A stretch of DNA of 64,000 nucleotides from SIG673 sp045653945 (GCA_045653945.1 JAZOML010000003.1:16024-80023), one strand, 5' to 3'. Positions 15,567-24,582 are shown, numbered from the stretch's first letter. Numbers and translations: made by a program. Notes: generated by a model not told the origin, from the sequence alone.

Positions 15567-17444
15567 TTATCTATTGTTAAGTTTAAGCCAAATAAGGAGT
15601 ACTGAAATATCAGCAGGCGATACGCCACTGATACGACTTGCCTGACCTATATTTAAGGGGCGGACCTTGTTTAATTTTTGTCTTGCCTCGATGCGAAGTC
15701 CGATTATTTTATCGTAGTCGATATCGGCGGGCAGGAGTCGTGTTTCCAGCTTTTCAAGGCGGTGTGCGTCCTCGATTTGTCTTGCGATATAGCCGTCGTA
15801 TTTGAGCTGAATTTCAGCCTCGGCTTTGACTGTTGGGTGTAAAAAGAGGTAGGTATCGTCTATCTCTCTCAGCGCCTCGTAGCTCAGCTGTGGGCGGCGT
15901 AAAAGCTCGGACAGGCGTATTCCCGTTGTTACGGGGGTGGTGCCATTAGCGACCAAAATTTCGTTCAGTTTCTCACTTGGCGGAACGCTTTTTGCTTTTA
16001 CTCGCGCGATTTCATTATCTATTTGTGTTTTCAGGCTTACAAGCTCTGCGTACCGTTCCTCGGACAGGAGTCCCGAGCGTTTGCCCTCGTCCATAAGTCG
16101 AAAGGCGGCGTTACTTTGTCGGAGCAGGAGTCGGTATTCGGAGCGTGAGGTCATAATTCTATACGGCTCGTTTGTGCCTTTTGTAACGATATCGTCGATA
16201 AGTGTGCCGATATACGAAGAATTACGGGTAAGCACGAGAGGGCTTTCACCCTTGATTTTATATGCGGCGTTAATTCCTGCGACAAGTCCCTGTGCCGCCG
16301 CCTCCTCGTAGCCTGACGTACCGTTGAACTGACCTGCACCGTAAAGTCCCGATACGCTTTTGAATTCAAGTGTGGGGAGCAGCTGAGAGGGGTCTATGCA
16401 ATCGTATTCAATAGCATAAGCAAAACGCATTACCTCGGCGTGTTCAAAGCCCTCAATTGAGTGCAGCATTTCAAGCTGAACCTCAGCGGGCAAAGAAGAA
16501 GAAAAGCCTTGTAGGTAAATTTCGTCGGTATCGTAACCCATCGGCTCGGCAAATAGCTGGTGTCTTGGCTTATCAGAAAAGCGCACGACCTTATCTTCGA
16601 TGCTTGGGCAGTATCGGGGGCCCGTACCTTCAATTTTGCCACTGTAAAGTGGTGAGCGGTGAAGATTTGAACGTATAATTTCGTGAGTTTTTTCGTTAGT
16701 ATATGCAATATAGCAGGGGATATGGTTTTCTGCGCTCATATCCTTTGTTGCGTGAGAAAACGGAACAGGCTCGTTTTCGCCGTCCTGTCTTTCGAGCTTT
16801 GAAAAGTCGATGGAGCGGCGGTGAATTCTCGGCGGTGTGCCGGTTTTGAAGCGAAGCAGCTTGACGCCAAGCTCTGCAAGGCACTCATTAAGTCCAACTG
16901 CGGGCAGGGAGTTATCGGGGCCTGCCTCGTAGGCGGTGTCGCCGATGATAATTTTACCGCGCAGGTATGTACCCGAGCAAATAATAGCGGCCTTGACCTC
17001 GTATCTGATACCAAGTCGGTTGGTAACGGCGCAAACGGCTCCGTCTTTGACCTCAAGCGAGGTGATTTCGCCTTGAATTACACGAAGGTTTTCGGTAGCC
17101 TCAAGCGTTTGCTTCATTATGGAGTGGTATGCCATACGGTCTGCCTGCACTCTTTTGGAGTGGACGGCAGGGCCTTTACCGAGGTTAAGGGTGCGGCTTT
17201 GCATTGTAACCTTATCAGCGGCTTTGCCCATTTCTCCGCCGAGGGCGTCTATCTCGTAAACGAGGTGTCCTTTACCTGTGCCGCCTATTGACGGGTTACA
17301 CGGCATATTTGCAATTTGGTCGAGGCTTAGGGTGAACAGTATGGTGTCAAGTCCCATTCTTGCGCCCGCAAGCGCCGCTTCGACGCCGGCGTGTCCTGCT
17401 CCTATTACCGCTATATCCGCTTTTGTTTCATTAAATGTGTTCAT
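15567..17444 (-). CDS. mnmG: tRNA uridine-34 carboxymethylaminomethyl modification enzyme MnmG (GidA)
   Basis: 625 residues, full length. FAD-binding ADIAVIGAGHAGVEAALAGA at the N-terminus, MPCNPSIGGTGKG, SGTYLRGKIIIGD, later GLYGAGQFNGTSGYEEAAAQ, and the helical C-terminal domain (NIGQASRISGVSPADIS). With MnmE it makes cmnm5U34 of tRNA. AAAGGA precedes the ATG. In Bacillus it sits between mnmE and rsmG; here mnmE is 25 kb away and a cloverleaf repeat occupies its leader. Confidence 0.97.
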   Translation of the reverse strand: MNTFNETKADIAVIGAGHAGVEAALAGARMGLDTILFTLSLDQIANMPCNPSIGGTGKGHLVYEIDALGGEMGKAADKVTMQSRTLNLGKGPAVHSKRVQADRMAYHSIMKQTLEATENLRVIQGEITSLEVKDGAVCAVTNRLGIRYEVKAAIICSGTYLRGKIIIGDTAYEAGPDNSLPAVGLNECLAELGVKLLRFKTGTPPRIHRRSIDFSKLERQDGENEPVPFSHATKDMSAENHIPCYIAYTNEKTHEIIRSNLHRSPLYSGKIEGTGPRYCPSIEDKVVRFSDKPRHQLFAEPMGYDTDEIYLQGFSSSLPAEVQLEMLHSIEGFEHAEVMRFAYAIEYDCIDPSQLLPTLEFKSVSGLYGAGQFNGTSGYEEAAAQGLVAGINAAYKIKGESPLVLTRNSSYIGTLIDDIVTKGTNEPYRIMTSRSEYRLLLRQSNAAFRLMDEGKRSGLLSEERYAELVSLKTQIDNEIARVKAKSVPPSEKLNEILVANGTTPVTTGIRLSELLRRPQLSYEALREIDDTYLFLHPTVKAEAEIQLKYDGYIARQIEDAHRLEKLETRLLPADIDYDKIIGLRIEARQKLNKVRPLNIGQASRISGVSPADISVLLIWLKLNNR

Positions 17445-17489
17445 TTATTTGTCCTTTAACAGTTACTTTGTGCCGAGGGGTTTTATCTT

Positions 17490-17659
17490 CTTTCTTGAAA
17501 GAAAGAAGCAAAGAACTTTTGTATAATTTTATGCGGTGTAAGGGTTTCGTCGCGTTTGGCTTGCCAAACAAAACGTTCTGTGTTGATAAAAGACTCGTGT
17601 GAGCAAGCTCTCGCCGTCTTTTTATCTACACATCACTGCAACTGCGTTGCCGACGAAAC
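17490..17659 (-). ncRNA. Cloverleaf-like structured repeat, copy 3, with core hairpin, in the mnmG leader
   Basis: Outer stem GTTTCGTCG (17544-17552) / CGACGAAAC (17651-17659), perfect. Hairpins GTTTGGC-TT-GCCAAAC (17554-17569); GATAAAAGAC (17585) / GTCTTTTTATC (17616-17626) with inner GAGC-AA-GCTC; GCAAC-TGC-GTTGC (17638-17650). Toward mnmG follows the core hairpin CTTCTTTCTTTCAAGAAAG near 17490. Confidence 0.65.
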
Positions 17660-17692
17660 TGTTCAAGTGAAGTGCAATTAATTAGAGATTAT

Positions 17693-18118
17693 TCAATGGT
17701 GGTAGTGTCCTCCGCCGAGGATATTGAGTGCACGATAGGTTTGTTCAAGCAAAATTACACGCATCAGTTGGTGTGGAAAGGTCATTTTTGAAAACGAGAG
17801 TCGGTAATCGCACATAGCTTTTACGCTTTCGGGGAGTCCGTCCGCACCGCCTATAACGAGGGTTATATTTCCTTGTCCATGCACCGTCGCCTTATCAAAA
17901 AGTGCCGCAAGTTCCTCGCTTGAAATTTGCTTTCCCTCGACGCACAGTGCGATTTTATAGCTTTTGCCCTCAACGGCTGATTGGAGCTGTGCGTCGTTTT
18001 TTAGCTCTACGGTGGTGAGCTTACAGTATGCCTGCAAACGCTTTTCGTATTCCTTTACGGCATCGCGTAAAAATTGCTCACGCAAAGTACCTACACAAAC
18101 TATTTTTATGTTAAGCAT
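17693..18118 (-). CDS. rlmH: 23S rRNA (pseudouridine-1915-N3) methyltransferase RlmH
   Basis: 141 residues from the ATG at 18118 (AAAGGAT upstream; the frame continues 57 codons further upstream through repeat DNA, which is not coding). SPOUT-fold features: MLNIKIVCVGTLREQFLRDA, LVIGGADGLPESVKAMCDYR, LSFSKMTFPHQLMRVILLEQ and the RALNILGGGHYHH end equivalent to the usual YRA...YHK. It methylates pseudouridine 1915 of 23S rRNA. Slightly shorter than the usual ~155-160 residues. Confidence 0.93.
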   Translation of the reverse strand: MLNIKIVCVGTLREQFLRDAVKEYEKRLQAYCKLTTVELKNDAQLQSAVEGKSYKIALCVEGKQISSEELAALFDKATVHGQGNITLVIGGADGLPESVKAMCDYRLSFSKMTFPHQLMRVILLEQTYRALNILGGGHYHH

Positions 18119-18151
18119 ATACGTAATCCTTTTCAAAAGTTGTTGTCCAAT

Positions 18152-18420
18152 GTGTTTCGTCAGTAACGAAGTTACACTGCGAAGTAGCGAAAAGGCGGAG
18201 AAAGCTTGCTTTTGAGAGCCTTTTTGCTGACTCGCAGAATATCCGCTTGTAAAAAGCGGGGACGAAACATCTGCACCGTGCGGGAGCACTATACAGAAGT
18301 CTTTGCTAAGCTTTCTTCAGAAAGCGAAAAAAACAACAAAGGCTCAAAACTTACATAAAACACCACGGTGGCGTGGCTACAAAAGTTTTTGCCGAGGCTT
18401 TTTTCAAAAAGCCGGAAAAA
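18152..18420 (+). ncRNA. Cloverleaf-like structured repeat, copy 4, plus two core hairpin repeats
   Basis: Outer stem GTTTCGTC (18154-18161) / GACGAAAC (18261-18268); hairpin GTAAC-GAA-GTTAC; long hairpin GCGA..AAAAGGC / GCCTTTT..TCGC with inner AAAGC-TT-GCTTT; CCGCTT-GTAAA-AAGCGG (18243-18259). Downstream CAGAAGTCTTTGCTAAGC and TTTCTTCAGAAAGC (18300-18325), then GGTGGCGTGGCTAC, AAAAGTTTTTGCC and GGCTTTTTTCAAAAAGCC to 18415. Fills the gap between rlmH and the MBL gene; no gene seen. Confidence 0.65.
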
Positions 18421-18425
18421 CCAAC

Positions 18426-19205
18426 CTAAGAAAGCAGCGAAATGCAGTCCTCTCTTGGTGCGGCGGCGAGGAAATCAAGATGCGCATCGGTGCGACGCAT
18501 TTCCATTGAAACCTCGTGAACGGCAAGGTCGGGGGTGTTGTTTTCGGGGCTGATGTGAGCAAGAAGAACTCGTTTCACCCCTGTTTTAGCGAGGCGTGAA
18601 ACGAATTTTGCGCAATCGACGTTTGAGGTATGTCCGCTATCGCCCATTATGCGATATTTGAGCACCTGACTGTACGGCCCACAGATGAGCATAGCCTCGT
18701 CGTAGTTTGCCTCGGTTATGACGTTTTCGCAGTCCTTGAAGAATTCAAAAAGCTCATCGGTTGGCTTTCCTGCATCGGTGCAGATACCAAGCGAAACTCC
18801 ACCTGAAATTCGGTAAGCAACACAAGCGGCGCTGTCGTGTCGGACAGGCATAGCCTCAACCGTTAAGTCGCCCACGTCTATACAAAAATCGGTATCCGTT
18901 ACCGTAAAATCGTTTTTGTTATCAAAGCCCTTCCCTCTTATGTAGCTGATATATGAGGGCTGAGTTATGTAGACGGGTATATTATAGCTTTTCATAAAGG
19001 TCGGCAGCCCCGCAACGTGGTCGCTGTGCTCGTGAGTAAGGAAAACAGCGGACACGTCGGCAAGATTTACACCAAAATCCGCAAGAGCGTTCTTGACTCT
19101 TTTGCAGGACAAACCGAAGTCTATAAGAATGTGAGTTGCGCCCGAGCTTACAAGCGTACAGTTAGCCTTTGAGCCTGAGGCGAGTGATATAATTTGCTTT
19201 TGCAT
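18426..19205 (-). CDS. walJ: MBL-fold metallohydrolase, WalJ/YycJ type
   Basis: 259 residues. Metallo-beta-lactamase fold with the metal motif FLTHEHSDHVAGLP near residue 60, ASGSKANCTLVSSG at the N-terminus (typical of YycJ/WalJ), VRHDSAACVAYRI and MGDSGHTSN for later ligands. In Bacillus the gene ends the walRK operon; here walRK is absent and rlmH, which lies near it in many Bacillota, is adjacent. Exact substrate unknown; a nuclease role in DNA metabolism has been proposed for the family. Confidence 0.85.
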   Translation of the reverse strand: MQKQIISLASGSKANCTLVSSGATHILIDFGLSCKRVKNALADFGVNLADVSAVFLTHEHSDHVAGLPTFMKSYNIPVYITQPSYISYIRGKGFDNKNDFTVTDTDFCIDVGDLTVEAMPVRHDSAACVAYRISGGVSLGICTDAGKPTDELFEFFKDCENVITEANYDEAMLICGPYSQVLKYRIMGDSGHTSNVDCAKFVSRLAKTGVKRVLLAHISPENNTPDLAVHEVSMEMRRTDAHLDFLAAAPREDCISLLS

Positions 19206-19237
19206 TTTGTTACCTTTTGGTTTTAAATAAAGATAAG

Positions 19238-19270
19238 CCCGAAACGCCTTTGTTCAGCGTTTCGGGCGTT
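19238..19270 (-). terminator. Terminator after galK
   Basis: GCCCGAAACGC-n9-GCGTTTCGGGC stem followed on the minus strand by TTATCTTTATTT. Confidence 0.75.
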
Positions 19271-19280
19271 GTGTGTTAAA

Positions 19281-20558
19281 TTACTTAACCTTTATCGCAC
19301 CCTCGGCACGAATATTGAGGGTAGCACAAGCGCCTTGACCAAATGCGGCATCAAGAGTCGCTCTGAACTCGTCCTTAAGCGCTACGGGAACAAATGCCTG
19401 AACAGTTCCTGCAAATCCGCCGCCGTGAACACGCCAAGCTCCGCCCTTGCCGCCGAGCACGTGCTTGCAAAGTGCAAGAGCAACGGAAAGCCCCTGCTCG
19501 CCTACGTTCTTTACGGTGTATACGTTTTGAAGCTGCTTGAAGCTTGAATCGCCCGATGCGAGAACGCCCTCAAGGAAGCCGTTAAGGTCGCCTGCCATAA
19601 GACAAGCCTTTTGAAGAGCAACACGCTCGTTTTCCTCAATGAAGTGGAGCGCACGCATAAGGTGGCGATCTCCGAGCTTTTCACGGATTTCGGGGAGCTT
19701 CCCGAGTATATCGTCATAGGTAAGTCCACGCAAAACCTCACGTCCGAACATAGCCGCAACAGCCTTCATTTCGGCAGGAACAGATGCGTAGTCATCGTTT
19801 AAGTCAGCGTGGTTACCGCCGGTGTTTACAATGCACAGGCAGTAGCCCTGAGCTGCGAGGTCAAACTCAAGCTTTTCAATAATGGGCTTGGTGGGGTCAG
19901 CAAAATCTATTGCGACAAATCCACCGACTGCACAGGCGGTCTGGTCCATAAGTCCGCAGGGCTTACCGAAGAATACGTTTTCGGCGTACTGCGAAATCTT
20001 TGCAAGTTCAGGTGAGTCGATTTTACCTTCGTTATAGAAGTGGTTGATTACGTTACAAATTTGTACTTCAAATGCGGCAGACGAGGAAATTCCCGAGCCC
20101 TTGAGAACGTCGCTTGTGGTGTAAGCCTTAAAGCCGCCGTAAGCAAAGCCACGCTTTGCAAAGCCGTCGCAAATACCCGCTATAATAGCGGCTGAGCCGT
20201 AGTTTTCGTAGTTATCGGGGTTAAGGTCGGATATATCGACCTCGTCCTTATCAAAGCCCTTGCTTTTGACCTCAATCCTCATTTCAGCAGTCTTTGCTGC
20301 AACCGCGATAATGTCAAGGTCGAGTGCCGCCGCAAGAACGCAGCCGCGATTGTGGTCGGTGTGGTTGCCCGAAACCTCGGTTCTGCCGGGAACGGAGAAA
20401 AGAGTTACGTCATCATCACCGTAGATGCCGATAAACTCGTTTATGGCGTCGGTGTATCTTGTTTTTTGAGCGCAAACACGCTCCGCACCGTAAAGATGCG
20501 CAAGAGTAGAATCAAGAGCGCCGTTTTCTATGTCTTTAATCAAAAGTGATGCTTTCAT
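19281..20558 (-). CDS. galK: Galactokinase
   Basis: 425 residues from the ATG at 20558 (GAGAGGAT upstream; the frame opens two codons earlier at a TTG). GHMP kinase: galactokinase signature SVPGRTEVSGNHTDHNRG near residue 62, the GHMP glycine/serine loop LKGSGISSSAAFEVQI near 150, and the C-terminal WRVHGGGFAGTVQAFVP. It phosphorylates galactose to galactose-1-phosphate (Leloir pathway). No galT or galE is adjacent. A terminator follows. Confidence 0.95.
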   Translation of the reverse strand: MKASLLIKDIENGALDSTLAHLYGAERVCAQKTRYTDAINEFIGIYGDDDVTLFSVPGRTEVSGNHTDHNRGCVLAAALDLDIIAVAAKTAEMRIEVKSKGFDKDEVDISDLNPDNYENYGSAAIIAGICDGFAKRGFAYGGFKAYTTSDVLKGSGISSSAAFEVQICNVINHFYNEGKIDSPELAKISQYAENVFFGKPCGLMDQTACAVGGFVAIDFADPTKPIIEKLEFDLAAQGYCLCIVNTGGNHADLNDDYASVPAEMKAVAAMFGREVLRGLTYDDILGKLPEIREKLGDRHLMRALHFIEENERVALQKACLMAGDLNGFLEGVLASGDSSFKQLQNVYTVKNVGEQGLSVALALCKHVLGGKGGAWRVHGGGFAGTVQAFVPVALKDEFRATLDAAFGQGACATLNIRAEGAIKVK

Positions 20559-20712
20559 TTGCAAAGTATCCTCTCTTTTAAATATATTTTTTTATAGTAT
20601 ATCATAAAAATATTATAATTTCAAGGGGAATAGTAAAATTTCGCTTTACAAAAGAACATTTTAATGTTATAATTAAGATGCAAAAATTTAAAAAGACAAA
20701 CGGAGAACAAAA

Positions 20713-21078
20713 ATGTCAGATTTTTATATAATTTATGATAAACTTTTCAAATATGAGGGTAAGGGCGGCGACGTTTTTATTCCCAGCGGTCTGAAGACGG
20801 TAGGCATATACGCCTTTGTAAATAACGATAAGCTTGAAAGCGTGGTCATACCCGACACAGTAACCGAAATCGAGCTTTGCGCCTTTGAAGCGTGTGAAAA
20901 TTTGTGGGACGTCGAGATGTGGTCTAGCGTAAAGGTTATAGGCTCAGGGGCATTTCGAGGCTGCCGCCGCCTTGAACAAATAAGGTTTCACGGAACTCCC
21001 GAAGAGTGGGATGCAATAAAAAAAGACTGGGGCTGGAATACCGATATCTGTCCCGATTGCAAAATAAGATTTTTCTAA
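20713..21078 (+). CDS. Short LRR_5 (BspA-type) repeat protein
   Basis: 121 residues, no signal peptide. Same module as the proteins at 30.9-39.4 kb: leader FYIIYDKLFKYEGKGGDVFI, three LRR_5 repeats (VVIPDTVTEIELCAFEACEN), and a cap FHGTPEEWDAIKKDWGW. GGAG precedes the ATG. First gene of an apparent operon with the pyrophosphatase-like, tandem-TIR and rsmG genes. Probably an interaction module; function unknown. Confidence 0.8.
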   Translation: MSDFYIIYDKLFKYEGKGGDVFIPSGLKTVGIYAFVNNDKLESVVIPDTVTEIELCAFEACENLWDVEMWSSVKVIGSGAFRGCRRLEQIRFHGTPEEWDAIKKDWGWNTDICPDCKIRFF

Positions 21079-21124
21079 GAGTTTATTCAACCGTACATAT
21101 CCTTCAAAAAGGCGAAAAACGAAA

Positions 21125-21457
21125 ATGAACATAATTGGACGAAAAATTCATATTATAATCGAGCGCCCGCTCGGTAGCACCCACCCAAAACACAAAAATA
21201 TCAAATATGAGGTAAATTACGGCTACACGCCCGACTTTATGGGCGGCGACGGCGAGGAGCAGGACGTTTACCTGCTCGGATATGATGCACCGATAAACGA
21301 AACCTACGCAACCGTAATTGCGGTGATCCACCGCCTTGACGATAACGAGGATAAATGGGTAGCGGCGCCAAGCGGCACAACCTTCACCGCCGATGAAATT
21401 ATGCAGACGGTCAATTTTCAGGAAAAATTCTTTAAATCAGAACTAATAATGAGTTAA
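21125..21457 (+). CDS. Inorganic pyrophosphatase-like small protein
   Basis: 110 residues. Resembles a truncated Family I pyrophosphatase: RPLGSTHPKHKNIKYEVNYG, GYTPDFMGGDGEEQDVYLLG, then ATVIAVIHRLDDNEDKWVAA and a C-terminal helix. Similar ~110-residue proteins in Clostridia are commonly annotated this way. It is much shorter than true Ppa (~170+), but DGEEQDVYLLG resembles the acidic motif; activity is uncertain. Twelve bases before the tandem-TIR gene. Confidence 0.65.
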   Translation: MNIIGRKIHIIIERPLGSTHPKHKNIKYEVNYGYTPDFMGGDGEEQDVYLLGYDAPINETYATVIAVIHRLDDNEDKWVAAPSGTTFTADEIMQTVNFQEKFFKSELIMS

Positions 21458-21468
21458 CGAGGCAAACT

Positions 21469-22245
21469 ATGGGTATTTTGGATAAACTTCAAGGCGATGG
21501 CGGATACGTCTTTGTTTCGCATAGCCACCTTGATATAAAAAAGGTTCGCACGATAAGAAATTTACTTGAAGAAAAAGGCTTTGAGCCTATACTTTTCTAC
21601 CTCAAAAGCCTAGACGACAGCGAACAGGATAAAACGGAATTTTTGCGTTCCCTCATTTACGACGAGATTGATGCAAGGGAATTCTTTTTGTACCTTGACA
21701 GCGAAAACGCAAGGAAATCCGATTGGGTACGGCAGGAGCTTGAATATATAGAAAAATATGCTCCGCACAAGCTTACAACCGTTGATTTAGAGGAAAACGA
21801 CGATAGTATAAAAAAGAAAATCGAGGCACTTGCCTCGCGAATGCGCATCTTTATTTCCTACTCGATGCAAGACAAGGAAATCGCTCAAAAAATCAAGAAA
21901 GCGCTTGTAAATTCCGACTTCAGAGTCTACGACACCCTCGATATTCCGCCCGGCATCGAGTGGGAATTAAACACGGCAAATATGATAAACGAAGCCTCAA
22001 AGGAGGGAATTATTATGTTTATCGTGTCGGAAAAGTCTACAAAATCCCAAATAATACTCAACGAGTTGGAATACGCACTCAAAATACACGCAAGAATTCT
22101 TCCTATTTTCATCGACAAGTGCTACCTCGATGCTAAACAAAATCCAATTCTCTTTGCGCTAAGAAACTATCAAGGCTTTTTCTTTGAAAACACACAATGC
22201 GATGAAGAAATCAAAAAACTTGTAAAAATACTCCGCAATATATAA
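21469..22245 (+). CDS. Tandem TIR-domain protein
   Basis: 258 residues with two TIR-like domains. Domain 1 (~10-110): YVFVSHSHLDIKKVRTIRNL, FFLYLDSENARKSDWVRQEL. Domain 2 (~127-255): MRIFISYSMQDKEIAQKIKK, FRVYDTLDIPPGIEWELN, FIVSEKSTKSQIILNELEYA. In both, a Glu occupies the place of the NADase catalytic Glu (WVRQEL and ILNELEY). No membrane segment or signal. Sits in an operon with LRR_5, pyrophosphatase-like and rsmG genes, 24 bases before rsmG. Likely a cytoplasmic NAD-related or signalling protein; function inferred from fold only. Confidence 0.82.
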   Translation: MGILDKLQGDGGYVFVSHSHLDIKKVRTIRNLLEEKGFEPILFYLKSLDDSEQDKTEFLRSLIYDEIDAREFFLYLDSENARKSDWVRQELEYIEKYAPHKLTTVDLEENDDSIKKKIEALASRMRIFISYSMQDKEIAQKIKKALVNSDFRVYDTLDIPPGIEWELNTANMINEASKEGIIMFIVSEKSTKSQIILNELEYALKIHARILPIFIDKCYLDAKQNPILFALRNYQGFFFENTQCDEEIKKLVKILRNI

Positions 22246-22269
22246 CCACAAACAAAAGGATAGCAATAT

Positions 22270-23046
22270 ATGTCTACTTTTAACAACATATTTACTCAAG
22301 CATTAAAACTGAACGCTATATCTCTTACCGAAAAGCAGATGCAACTGTTCGAGAACCTCTATACTGCGCTCGTTGAGACCAATAAGCTCCACAACCTGAC
22401 CGCCGTAACCGATGAACAGGGCGTTGCAGGACTACACTTTTGCGATAGCTTGATGGCTCTTCCCTACCTCGATGAAATTTTAAATAAAAAAGCCGATTTG
22501 GAAACAAATTTCACATCAAATACCTCAAAAAACGCTAAAAAACTGCTTGATATCGGCTGCGGAGCAGGTTTTCCCTGCCTTCCAATAGCCATAGCTCGTC
22601 CAGATTTAAGTGTTTTAGGAGTTGATAGTACCGCAAAAAAAGTAGCGTTTTCTACCGAATTTGCGGCAAAAAACGGACTAAATAACTTCAAATCGCTGTC
22701 CGCACGAGCCGAAGAACTCGCTAAAACCGAGCAAAGAGAAGACTTTGAAATTGTAACCGCAAGAGCCGTCGCAAGACTAAATATCCTTGCCGAGCTTTGC
22801 TTACCATTTGTAAAAATCGGCGGATATTTTCTCGCAATGAAGGGTGCAAAAGGTGTAGAAGAGCTTAAAGAAGCGGAAAACGGCATCAAAAAGCTTGGCG
22901 GCGAGGTTGTAAAAGTCGAAGAAAAAGAGTTGATTTTGCCAAGCGAAAGACAAGTAAGAACCTTTATTTTGATTAAAAAAGTATCAAAAACTCCCGAAGT
23001 CTACCCAAGAGCGTACGGAAAAATCAAAAAAACACCGTTAAAATAA
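22270..23046 (+). CDS. rsmG: 16S rRNA (guanine-527-N7) methyltransferase RsmG (GidB)
   Basis: 258 residues. Class I methyltransferase: LLDIGCGAGFPCLPIAIARP binds SAM near residue 93, preceded by LVETNKLHNLTAVTDEQG; followed by VGVDSTAKK-type loop and ITARAVARLNILAELCLPFV-type motif (VTARAVARLN). It methylates G527 of 16S rRNA. Followed by a terminator, then noc-parA-parB as in Bacillus, but mnmE/mnmG are elsewhere. Confidence 0.95.
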   Translation: MSTFNNIFTQALKLNAISLTEKQMQLFENLYTALVETNKLHNLTAVTDEQGVAGLHFCDSLMALPYLDEILNKKADLETNFTSNTSKNAKKLLDIGCGAGFPCLPIAIARPDLSVLGVDSTAKKVAFSTEFAAKNGLNNFKSLSARAEELAKTEQREDFEIVTARAVARLNILAELCLPFVKIGGYFLAMKGAKGVEELKEAENGIKKLGGEVVKVEEKELILPSERQVRTFILIKKVSKTPEVYPRAYGKIKKTPLK

Positions 23047-23284
23047 CCAAAATAAGAGAAAAATACAAGGGAAAAATACCGTGAGCTTTAAAAACCTATA
23101 TTAAATTGTGTCTAAATATGAAATTTTGCAAAATAAGTGTCGTTTAAGTGTTTAAGCGTCGATAAAGAAAAACACAAAATAAAAGTATATGCCGATAAAA
23201 CCAAAAATATTATAAAAATTGCTCGCAAAATCCCCCAAAAACCTTACTACAATATACATATAACGTTAGCATTTTCCAAATTAA

Positions 23285-23320
23285 CACACAAACCGCCGTA
23301 ATTCTACGGCGGTTTTTTCT
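23285..23320 (+). terminator. Terminator upstream of noc
   Basis: AACCGCCGTA-ATTC-TACGGCGGTT followed by a T run. The remaining 23047-23449 sequence is AT-rich and holds this terminator and two parS sites; no gene is seen. Confidence 0.85.
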
Positions 23321-23371
23321 TTGTTTTACTTAAATTTGCTGATATAATACGCATAGATACGAATTCAACAT

Positions 23372-23387
23372 TGTTTCACGTTAAACA
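23372..23387. other. parS: parS site 1 (one mismatch)
   Basis: TGTTTCACGTTAAACA, one base from the Spo0J consensus TGTTTCACGTGAAACA. Confidence 0.8.
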
Positions 23388-23411
23388 ATTCAAGTTATTA
23401 GATAAAACTAA

Positions 23412-23427
23412 TGTTTCACGTGAAACA
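23412..23427. other. parS: parS site 2
   Basis: TGTTTCACGTGAAACA, perfect 16-bp palindromic Spo0J/ParB site upstream of noc. Confidence 0.95.
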
Positions 23428-23449
23428 ACACAAAAAAAGGAGTTAAATT

Positions 23450-24265
23450 ATGATATTAACCGAAAAAAACGTAGAAAAAACCGATGAAAAAGAAATAATT
23501 TACATAGATATTGATACAATAATGCCTAACAGAGCACAACCAAGAACGTTTTTTGAGTCCGAAGCGCTCAACGAACTAGCCGAAAGCATAAAACGATACG
23601 GTATTTTGCAACCGCTAACGGTGAGAAGACTGCCGGAAAGCTCTATTTATTCGCACTATAAATACGAGCTTATAGCCGGCGAAAGACGACTCAGAGCCTC
23701 AAAGCTACTCAAAATGGAGAAAATACCCTGCATTTTGATAGAAAGCGATACAAAAACATCTGCCGAGCTAGCAATTATTGAAAATCTACACCGACGTAAC
23801 TTAAACGTATTTGAGGAAGCCTGCGCAATAGCATCACTAATCGAAATACACAAGTTAACACAAGAACAAATTGCAACAAAGCTCGGAATAACTCAAGCGG
23901 CAGTAGCAAATAAGCTACGACTCCTTAAACTAACCGACGAAGAACGTTCGTTGATTTTACTTAATAACCTCACCGAAAGACACGCCAGAGCATTGCTTCG
24001 TATAAAAGACAAGAAGGAACGACTCAAACTGCTGCAAAAAATCGTAGAAAAATCACTAAACGTAAAGCAAACTGAGGAATTAATAGAAGAGAAGCTGGTA
24101 TTTACACCCGAAGCACCCGAAAAAACAAAAGTGCGTGATACAAAAAATCTTATTAAATATATCGAAAAAGCAATATCCGAAACAAGAAAAAGCGGTGCAA
24201 AAATAAAAACTCAGCAAACCGAAACCTCAAGCGAATTTATATTCACCATATCAATAACAAAGTAA
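23450..24265 (+). CDS. noc: ParB-family nucleoid occlusion protein Noc
   Basis: 271 residues. ParB/Spo0J domain plan: IMPNRAQPRTFFESEALNEL, YELIAGERRLRASKLLKMEK (the CTPase GERRxRA motif), ELAIIENLHRRNLNVFEEA, HTH LTQEQIATKLGITQAAVANK. Position directly after rsmG and before parA is that of Noc in Bacillus. Noc and ParB differ mainly in DNA specificity, which cannot be read here, so this could be a second ParB. AAAGGAG precedes the ATG. Confidence 0.85.
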   Translation: MILTEKNVEKTDEKEIIYIDIDTIMPNRAQPRTFFESEALNELAESIKRYGILQPLTVRRLPESSIYSHYKYELIAGERRLRASKLLKMEKIPCILIESDTKTSAELAIIENLHRRNLNVFEEACAIASLIEIHKLTQEQIATKLGITQAAVANKLRLLKLTDEERSLILLNNLTERHARALLRIKDKKERLKLLQKIVEKSLNVKQTEELIEEKLVFTPEAPEKTKVRDTKNLIKYIEKAISETRKSGAKIKTQQTETSSEFIFTISITK

Positions 24266-24273
24266 ATAAATAA

Positions 24274-24335
24274 AACGAGCGAAAAGTATGCAAAACACTT
24301 AATCTTTGTTTGACATGCAAAACGCTCGTTTTTCA
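24274..24335 (+). terminator. Long-arm hairpin after noc
   Basis: AAAACGAGCG (24274) pairs with CGCTCGTTTT (24322), with further internal complementarity (TGCAAAAC), then a T run. Confidence 0.7.
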
Positions 24336-24338
24336 TTC

Positions 24339-24354
24339 TGTTTCACGTGAAACA
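24339..24354. other. parS: parS site 3
   Basis: TGTTTCACGTGAAACA, perfect, between noc and parA. Confidence 0.95.
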
Positions 24355-24505
24355 AAATGAAACAATTTATTCCACATATAGCACCCACAAAATTGCCCAC
24401 AGAATAAAGAAGATACCAAATAGCAATTTTACGTCATTTTTTAGCCATTTTGTAAATTTGAAAACAAAAAATTTCGTTTCTTCCTCATTTTTTATAATAA
24501 AATCA

Positions 24506-24534
24506 TTGACAAATAAAAATAATATTGATATAAT
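24506..24534 (+). promoter_or_regulatory. Sigma-A promoter of parA
   Basis: TTGACA (24506-24511), 17-base spacer, TATAAT (24529-24534), both perfect consensus. Confidence 0.92.
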
Positions 24535-24582
24535 TGTATTAGCCCTACAAGGAAGTGCGAAAGCACAGAAAGGAAGAGCACA

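Noticed and set aside
17693..18289. RlmH with 57 extra N-terminal residues
   Set aside because: The extra part is encoded by repeat DNA; the family starts at MLNIKIV with a ribosome site before it.
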